From: Bacteroidota bacterium
GTDB lineage: Bacteria; Bacteroidota; Bacteroidia; Palsa-948
Reading direction: 5' to 3'
Length of the DNA: 50,359 bases
Assembly: GCA_023251625.1 (NCBI GenBank)
Contig: JAHEYK010000005.1
Coordinates: 1 to 50,359 of the forward strand
Under the pieces are notes generated by a model that was not told the origin of the DNA, ran no database searches, and saw only the letters and a list, made by a program, of their open reading frames with translations. Position numbers and translations under genes: made by a program. Shown here in pieces: positions 45,201 through 50,359 of this stretch (positions within the stretch are counted from its first letter, which is position 1; each line of letters starts with the position of its first letter).

Positions 45201-46091
45201 AATTTTGCCATCCTTGTGTGGCAGCCGGTTCCTATCTGCATGGTCACTGTTGATTCTGTTGCCTCTCTTTATAATACCCTTGTTTGGGAAAAACCAATCA
45301 CCGCGGGCATCGACAGTTTTTTCATTTACAGAAATATCTCTTCTTTTATGACGAAGATCGGAGCAGTAAAATATTCCAGCCTGTCTATGTTCAAAGATAC
45401 CACCCCGGGGGTGCTTCCTAAAAACCAGGCACATGAATATGCCATTTCGGTGAAAGACACCTGCGGAAACGAAAGTGCGTTGAGCCCCTCGCACATCACC
45501 ATGCATCAGCTTGCTCCCAACTATACTTCTCCTCCGCCCCGTTTCGATCTGTCCTGGTCTTTTTATCAGGGTTTTTCGTTCAGCGATTACGAAGTTTGGC
45601 GCGATACAGGCAACGGTGGTACCTGGCACAAGATCGGCCTGGTGCCTTATACGCTCCCCACTACGTACAGTGATTTTACTTCTCCGCACGACAGCAGCCA
45701 TTACCGGATACAAGTTACACCCGCGCAGCCCTGCAATGCAACTATTATCAAACATCCCGATCTCAATTCAGCCACCGTGAAGTCATCCAAATCAAATGGA
45801 TCCGACAAGATAATAAACCCAACATCTGTTGCAGGATCACAGGCAGATGCCGGAATACTGATCTTTCCCAATCCAAGTACCGGAATTTTCACCATTAAAG
45901 ATCTGCAGCACAATCTGCAAACTGCATCTGTAAAAGTTTACAATGTACTTGGAGAACTAATTTACCAATCACCTGATCAACCAGTTAACCAATTAACTAT
46001 CGACCTACGAGGAAACGCCAAGGGGGTTTATCAATTACAAATTGTTTCCGGCTCAACCATTGCGAATCGCAAGATTGTGATCTCGAAATAA
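42282..46091 (+). CDS. Double beta-propeller, SprB-repeat, T9SS type A giant surface protein
   Basis: The protein has 1269 residues from a GTG start; no ATG gives the signal peptide (MKKIIFSFLITLSSLAAQSQ). The first propeller (about 20-345) has seven units like LYAGG.FTTAGG..A..IAKWNG..WSAVGTGM, a Rax2-like pattern. The second (about 350-705) has seven units of about 50 residues like GG-[FY]-[IV]-[IVM]-[AG]-G...., D.Y[LV][IV]K.[DN]..G...W.K.Y, resembling delta-60-type repeats. Three SprB-like repeats follow (about 760-980), then two fibronectin-III-like domains (PICMVTVDS, LVWEKPIT) and a T9SS type A tail (FPNPSTGIF, YNVLGELIY, KIVISK). The tail shares long identical stretches with those of the neighbours. 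Probably a surface adhesin. Confidence 0.9.
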   Translation: MKKIIFSFLITLSSLAAQSQVWNSVGAAPLSWWVDVVYADSARNALYIGGMFSTPFSHIAKWDGTTMSGLGTGMNGEVFSMAEYNGSLFAGGTFATAGGVIASGIAKWNGSAWSAVGTGMNSGSNVNALCVYNGELYAGGTFNTAGGVPVTGIAKWNGVSWSAVGTGTNGVLYTMTVFNNELYAGGTFTTAGGSPANYIAKWNGSTWSAVGTGMGSYVQALYVWNGNLYAGGRFTTAGGSPANYLAKWNGSAWSAVGTGFNNFVYAIGSYNGEMYAGGDFTIAGGVAASKIAKWNGSVWADVAGGMNGTVNTLTTYKGSIYAGGTMGFPVNYLGMLDNIPPYTERFQKIYKGTANNNETVYDIQQCVDWGYAITGHTNSYGPGGGDGYVIKTDTAGVISWAKSWGGNVFEQPHALTTISDGSIIFTGLTSSYGAGSNDLFAVSMDKNGATNWARAYGTTASEQGWGIKQTTGGGFVMAGTVGLDALVMRINSVGNITWTKKYATASTDLITSLELTSSGGYLIAGTTGTSPNTNMYVLNIDASGNLLWDRTIGGTNDENGYIAKQTNDGGFIIGGRTASFSTGLSYDAYLVKLNSAGNLVWSKTYATTQHEEIHDIKETSNGSFVLSGNSFYGSYYDLLLFKTSSDGSLISAKTYGASEMEFASGHMAKSTDGGFAMVGQSNSVPYSGGADYNIYLVKTDSLLNSGSCHQNNFTLTVSSPVSTVAAAGSATTNAGLAELAVSPVETNAPFTTYELTLAVAISNTNVSCYGGTNGQASAAPVGGISQYTYLWSNNATTTAISNLTAGAYSITITDSTLCSVTQTITITQPPVIGVSSAITNVTCSGGNNGAINITASGGTPPYTYLWNPGTYTTEDISNVMAATYSLTITDASACSKQQFITVAQPLPLIPTINKNETACGMPNSMNAAVSGGTLPYSFVWSTGSSNDSLYNQPGGTYSYTVTDANNCSSSVTANFAILVWQPVPICMVTVDSVASLYNTLVWEKPITAGIDSFFIYRNISSFMTKIGAVKYSSLSMFKDTTPGVLPKNQAHEYAISVKDTCGNESALSPSHITMHQLAPNYTSPPPRFDLSWSFYQGFSFSDYEVWRDTGNGGTWHKIGLVPYTLPTTYSDFTSPHDSSHYRIQVTPAQPCNATIIKHPDLNSATVKSSKSNGSDKIINPTSVAGSQADAGILIFPNPSTGIFTIKDLQHNLQTASVKVYNVLGELIYQSPDQPVNQLTIDLRGNAKGVYQLQIVSGSTIANRKIVISK

Positions 46092-46143
46092 CACTACGTT
46101 CGAACTATGTCCGGGGTTTAAAAATCTTGATAAAGTTGTTTTA

Positions 46144-46167
46144 AAACCTCTTTCCGAAGAGTTTTTC
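46144..46167 (+). terminator. Possible intrinsic terminator after the double-propeller gene
   Basis: AACCTCTT pairs with AAGAGTT around TCCG with one bulged C, followed by a short T-run (46162-46166) and a T-rich stretch. The stem is short (7 bp). Confidence 0.45.
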
Positions 46168-46183
46168 TATTGAGTTTTTAGGA

Positions 46184-46191
46184 TATATTTG
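46184..46191 (+). promoter_or_regulatory. Possible -7 element of the SBBP-repeat gene
   Basis: TATATTTG matches TAnnTTTG, about 52 nt before the ATG at 46244. The -33 region is T-rich (TTTT at 18-nt spacing) but has no exact TTTG. Confidence 0.35.
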
Positions 46192-46243
46192 CTGGCCATG
46201 ATTTGCGTGATATTTTTATTTTTTCATCCGTAAAATATTTTTT

Positions 46244-49200
46244 ATGAAAAAAATAATCCTGACAATTTTTTGTTTTTTATTGCTGACAACCCTCTTTTCA
46301 CAAGTTCCAGTTGTTCAATGGGCGAAAACAATGGGCAACACTGGAAGCGATGAAGGCTACAGTTTAGCAACCGATCCATCCTCTAACATCTTAATGGCGG
46401 GAAAATTCAATGCAACGGTTGATTTTGATCCCGGTGCAGGCACACTCAATTTGAACTCAATGGGGGGTGATGATATTTTTATTTCCAAATCCGACACCTT
46501 CGGAAATTTGTTATGGGCAAAGTCCATGGGCGCGACAGGGACAGATATCGGCTATAATGTTACTTCTGATGCTGCTGGAAATATTTTTGTTACCGGCACC
46601 TACCAAAACACGGTTGACTTTGACCCAAGTGCAGGAGTTTTCAATTTGACCTCTAATGGGTTGGATGATATGTTTATCTCTAAACTGGATGGTTCAGGAA
46701 ATTTTCTTTGGGCTCGCAGCATGGGAGGAACCTCCAGCGATCTCAGCCAATCCATCGCGGTAGATGCAGCAGGAAATGTTTACACCACCGGTAGTTTTGG
46801 CGGTACGGTCGATTTTGATCCCGGGGGCGGTACATTTAATTTGACTGCTACCTCTTCATCAGACATTTTTATCTCTAAGTTGAACTCTGCCGGTAATTTT
46901 GTATGGGCAAAATCCATTGGCTCAACCGGTTTTAACTTTGGCTTGTCTATAAAAGTTGATAACACCGGAAACCTTCTTATAACCGGACAATTCAATGGAT
47001 CAACAGACTTTGATCCGGGGGCGGGAACAGCGATCCTGAATACCTCCGTGCCGGATATTTACATTTTAAAATTAGACGCTGCCGGAAATTATTTATGGGC
47101 AGATGCCATGGGAGCTTCTGCGGGGCCTAACAGCGGTAATGCACTTGCAACAGATGCCTCCGGAAATACCTATGTAGCCGGGTATTATAATGGCACTATG
47201 GATTTTGATCCAGGAGTTGGCACATACACGTTGACCTCGGCAGGCAACAATGATATTTTTGTTTCCAAAATAGATGGGGCCGGAAATTTTGTTTGGGCCG
47301 TATCGATGGGTGGTAGCGGAGCTGATCAAGCAACAGCTATCGGGTTAGATACTTTAGGAAATATATACGTCACAGGAGATTTTTCGGGAAATGCCAACTT
47401 TGCCTCACATAGTTTATTCTCAGCAGGGTCAAATGATGCTTTCATTTTTGAATTAAATACCTCGGGCAATTTATGGGCGATAACTGCAATAGGCGGATCG
47501 GCATTTGATGAAGGACAATCTTTAGCTGTTACAACTTCCGGAAGCGTATATACATCAGGCTATTTTAACGGATCCAGCAACTTCGATTACTGCGGAACCT
47601 CCTTTAATCTGGCCTCGGCCGGGGCTGAGGATATATTCCTTCATAAAATGAGTCCGGTAGCCCTCTTTTCGGGCAACACAACCATCTGTTCCGGCAGTTC
47701 TGTCTCTCTTAGTGCAGGAGGCGGAACATCGTATAACTGGAATTGCCCCGGAGGAACTCCTGCAACTTCCTCTGCCCAGAATCCGGTAATATTATACACC
47801 ACCGCCGGTACATATACTACTACACTTAGCGTAAATACCTCGTGCTTTGTATATCAATTATCTCCTTTGATCAATGTTCTTCCATACCCCGCTGTTACTG
47901 CTACAGGCAGCGCAACGATCTGTGCCGGTAATTCCACCACGCTCACCGGAGCGGGAGCCAGCTCGTATGTATGGTCGCCTGCATCGGGGTTAAGTTGTAC
48001 ATCGTGTATCAGCCCGGTTGCAAATCCAACAAACTCTACTACTTATACGGTAACCGGAACAAACGCGGGGGGTTGTTCAAATACAAACAGTGTTACTGTT
48101 ACCGTTGATCCTCCTCCGGTCATTACGATTTCAGGCAATACCAACGTCTGCGCAGGTAATTTTACCACGCTCACTGCTTCAGGTGCAGCAACCTATCAGT
48201 GGAGCGGAGGAGCCACCACGGCCATGGTAACTGCGCTCTCAGCCGGCACATATACCGTCATCGGTACAAATGCGCAGGGATGTACTGCCTCGAAGGTTGT
48301 GACCGTTATCTCGAACGCATTGCCCACTGTTTCGATAAGCGCAAGCAGCACTTCTATTTGCTCAGGAAGTTCTTCCACACTTACAGCATCCGGTGCATCA
48401 ACATACAGTTGGAGCACAGGAGAAACCGGAGCAAGTATTTCTGTGAGCCCTACTGCCAGCGTAACATATACAGTAACCGGAACAAATGCTGCAGGCTGCA
48501 CTGCTACCAAAACAATTGTTGTTGCCGGGCATTTACCGATCCCCATTACAACTACGGCCACTCCAACCGCCTGCGGACTTAACTCCGGAACGGTGGCTGC
48601 TTCTGTGTCGGGCCCGGGGGCCATTCCTCCATTCTCCTATTTGTGGACCTGCGGCACTACTGCTTCCGCCCTCTCAGGTTTGGATGCAGGCATTTACCGC
48701 GTTGATGTGATCGATGGCATTGGATGTTTTTCATTTGCCGATGCATTGATTACAAGTTCAAATGGCCCAACTCTTTTAACAAACTCGGTTACGGCTGTTT
48801 CCTGTGCAGGTTTATCGAACGGTGCTGTTGATATCAATGTTACCGGAAGTGCACAGCCTTATACCTTCGCTTGGTCTGATGGAACTACTACCGAAGACAT
48901 CAATAATGTTTCGTTTGGTCCGTACGAAGTAATAGTGACCGATGCGGGGGGATGCTCAGCCGTAAAAAGTATTTTTGTTCCCGAGCCGGCGGTGCTTTCT
49001 CTTTCCTACTCTTCAGCAGTTGCTTCATGTGCAACGTCAAATGGTTCTGCCAATGTGGTGGTCAGCGGAGGAAATATTCCGTATACGTATTTGTGGTCAT
49101 CCGGTTCTTCGGTCACTTCTGCTACAGGATTAGCTGCCGGAGTGTACACCGTTTCTGTAACCGATTCAAAAGGATGTATCGATTCCCTGCTCGTTGGTGT

Positions 49201-50311
49201 GCAGGACAACGGAGGGCCACCGGTGGCGGTGGATACTGTTGCTGCTGTTGATTGCGGAGCCAATGGGTTTGTGCTCATCGTTCCGCAAGACTCCGGCAGG
49301 GTCGCTTCGTATATGTGGACCACCGGAAGCACCACACAAAATCTGATCAATGCCGCTATTGGAAACTATGGGGTTGTGGTCACGGATACAGGCGGATGCA
49401 AGAGCATATTGATAATCCCTGTCAAGCCTGTGCTCCCCCCAGTAAAACCAATTTGCCTGGTTACTGTGGATACCACTACTGCTATGAATATTATAGTGTG
49501 GGAAAAACCAGTGAGCACTATTGTTGCAGGATTCAGGATCTACCGTGAATCTTCCCAGAATGGTATTTATCAATTCATACATTATCAGCCTTACAGCCTG
49601 CTCAGCACTTATCTGGATTCCATTGCACGTCCGGATGACCGTTGGGCCAAGTACCGTATCTCCATGATTGATATCTGTGGAAAAGAAAGCCCTTTCAGCG
49701 ATGAACATAAAACCATACACTTATCCATTCAATCTACTACTGCAGACAGCACCTTCTTGATATGGGATAAATATGTAGGATATCCATTCTCATACTATCA
49801 TATTTTCCGTAAAGACAGTGCTCTTGCTCCCTGGTATCTGCTCGATTCTGTTCCAGCCTCTAATACATTTTATATTGACAAGGCCGTGCCTCATAGCAGC
49901 GATACCACAACCATATTCTATCACGTGGATGTATCGCACAGTGGCGGCGACTGTATTGCTACCATCGCAAAAGGGCCCGACCCTATGAGTGCAACCGTAA
50001 AGTCATCCAAATCGAACGGATCAGACAGAGTTTCAGAGCCAAGTACAGGGATACACGAATACTACAACAGCAAAAACATTTTGGTTTATCCGAATCCAAG
50101 TCATGGCTTGTTTACCATTAAAGATCTGCAGCACAATCTGCAAACTGCATCTGTAAAAGTTTACAATGTACTTGGAGAAGAAATTTACCAATTACCCAGT
50201 CAACCAGTCAACCAATTAACTATCGACCTGCGCGGAAATGCAAAAGGAGTTTATCATTTGCAGTTACTTTCTGGAAATACAATTATTAATAAGAAAATAG
50301 TTATTGAGTAG
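46244..50311 (+). CDS. SBBP-repeat propeller, Ig-like and SprB-repeat, T9SS type A giant surface protein
   Basis: The protein has 1355 residues. The signal peptide ends TTLFSQ. Seven SBBP-type units (about 22-470) have D..GN.[YF].TG.F..TVDFDPG.GT and D[IM]FISK.[DN]..GN..WAKS[MI]G, a full seven-bladed propeller. The DFDPGxGT motif is acidic and may bind calcium. A PKD-like unit and four Ig-like repeats follow (about 480-760; CAGN.TTLTA.GA..Y.WS), then a stalk of SprB-like repeats, two fibronectin-III-like domains and a T9SS type A tail (VYPNPSHGLF). Residues from about 764 to the end align along their whole length with the end of the protein encoded at 37430-42211, although the N-terminal propellers are unrelated. 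It is a predicted surface adhesin; the ligand is unknown. Confidence 0.9.
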   Translation: MKKIILTIFCFLLLTTLFSQVPVVQWAKTMGNTGSDEGYSLATDPSSNILMAGKFNATVDFDPGAGTLNLNSMGGDDIFISKSDTFGNLLWAKSMGATGTDIGYNVTSDAAGNIFVTGTYQNTVDFDPSAGVFNLTSNGLDDMFISKLDGSGNFLWARSMGGTSSDLSQSIAVDAAGNVYTTGSFGGTVDFDPGGGTFNLTATSSSDIFISKLNSAGNFVWAKSIGSTGFNFGLSIKVDNTGNLLITGQFNGSTDFDPGAGTAILNTSVPDIYILKLDAAGNYLWADAMGASAGPNSGNALATDASGNTYVAGYYNGTMDFDPGVGTYTLTSAGNNDIFVSKIDGAGNFVWAVSMGGSGADQATAIGLDTLGNIYVTGDFSGNANFASHSLFSAGSNDAFIFELNTSGNLWAITAIGGSAFDEGQSLAVTTSGSVYTSGYFNGSSNFDYCGTSFNLASAGAEDIFLHKMSPVALFSGNTTICSGSSVSLSAGGGTSYNWNCPGGTPATSSAQNPVILYTTAGTYTTTLSVNTSCFVYQLSPLINVLPYPAVTATGSATICAGNSTTLTGAGASSYVWSPASGLSCTSCISPVANPTNSTTYTVTGTNAGGCSNTNSVTVTVDPPPVITISGNTNVCAGNFTTLTASGAATYQWSGGATTAMVTALSAGTYTVIGTNAQGCTASKVVTVISNALPTVSISASSTSICSGSSSTLTASGASTYSWSTGETGASISVSPTASVTYTVTGTNAAGCTATKTIVVAGHLPIPITTTATPTACGLNSGTVAASVSGPGAIPPFSYLWTCGTTASALSGLDAGIYRVDVIDGIGCFSFADALITSSNGPTLLTNSVTAVSCAGLSNGAVDINVTGSAQPYTFAWSDGTTTEDINNVSFGPYEVIVTDAGGCSAVKSIFVPEPAVLSLSYSSAVASCATSNGSANVVVSGGNIPYTYLWSSGSSVTSATGLAAGVYTVSVTDSKGCIDSLLVGVQDNGGPPVAVDTVAAVDCGANGFVLIVPQDSGRVASYMWTTGSTTQNLINAAIGNYGVVVTDTGGCKSILIIPVKPVLPPVKPICLVTVDTTTAMNIIVWEKPVSTIVAGFRIYRESSQNGIYQFIHYQPYSLLSTYLDSIARPDDRWAKYRISMIDICGKESPFSDEHKTIHLSIQSTTADSTFLIWDKYVGYPFSYYHIFRKDSALAPWYLLDSVPASNTFYIDKAVPHSSDTTTIFYHVDVSHSGGDCIATIAKGPDPMSATVKSSKSNGSDRVSEPSTGIHEYYNSKNILVYPNPSHGLFTIKDLQHNLQTASVKVYNVLGEEIYQLPSQPVNQLTIDLRGNAKGVYHLQLLSGNTIINKKIVIE

Positions 50312-50333
50312 TTGCATCTTACGTTAAGTAAAC

Positions 50334-50359
50334 GCCCTGAGGGATATTTCCTGCAGGGC
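50334..50359 (+). terminator. Hairpin after the last gene, cut by the window end
   Basis: GCCCTG-AGG pairs with CCT-G-CAGGGC (9 bp with one bulged G) around a short AT loop. The T-run of an intrinsic terminator would lie outside the window, so this could also be a palindromic repeat. Confidence 0.4.

Overview
The window (about 50.4 kb) comes from a member of the Bacteroidota, probably a gliding or environmental lineage related to Sphingobacteriia/Chitinophagia. Three kinds of sequence evidence support this. Seven very large secreted proteins end in type IX secretion (T9SS) sorting domains. There are TonB-dependent receptor and DUF4249 genes and the asnS-rpoN pair. Several genes are preceded by the phylum-specific promoter pattern TTTG-N19-TAnnTTTG, while Shine-Dalgarno sequences are weak. 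No rRNA, tRNA, CRISPR array, phage or intact insertion sequence was recognised.

Layout. (1) 1-6.9 kb: a 5'-truncated NHL-propeller T9SS protein, a WG-repeat protein and a kelch/PKD/SprB protein with a type B (gliding motility-associated) C-terminus. (2) 7.2-10.2 kb: a two-gene operon of a class II aldolase-SDR fusion and mtnA, which fits a 'DHAP shunt' for salvage of 5'-deoxypentoses or methylthioribose. (3) 10.3-12.9 kb: an SBBP-propeller T9SS protein. (4) 12.9-17.0 kb, minus strand: a PAP2-like membrane protein, a small lipoprotein, and housekeeping rpoN and asnS. (5) 17.1-35.7 kb: an almost uninterrupted plus-strand run of envelope genes. It starts with a TetR regulator and a clear operator/promoter, then TolC, an adaptor (MFP), an MFS transporter and an RND pump. 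After a hairpin repeat come a second adaptor, a TonB receptor, a DUF4249 lipoprotein, two ABC ATPases and two ABC-2 permeases (a split YbhGFSR-like exporter). A second TonB receptor translationally coupled to a YfiR-like protein follows. (6) 35.8-50.3 kb: a CotH-like protein and three giant T9SS proteins. Their N-terminal propellers differ (RCC1, Rax2-like plus delta-60-like, SBBP) but they share a C-terminal stalk.

How the genes fit together. The window is dominated by envelope and surface functions: one or two efflux/export machines under TetR control, outer-membrane receptors, and a collection of seven T9SS cargo proteins. Six of these carry beta-propeller heads with complete sets of six or seven blades. 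The most unusual items are the aldolase-SDR/mtnA operon, the TetR operator, a heptamer tandem repeat just after the tolC start codon, two palindromic repeats inserted in frame in one T9SS sorting domain, the paired degenerate ATPase sites of the split ABC exporter, and head-swapped propeller proteins on a common stalk.
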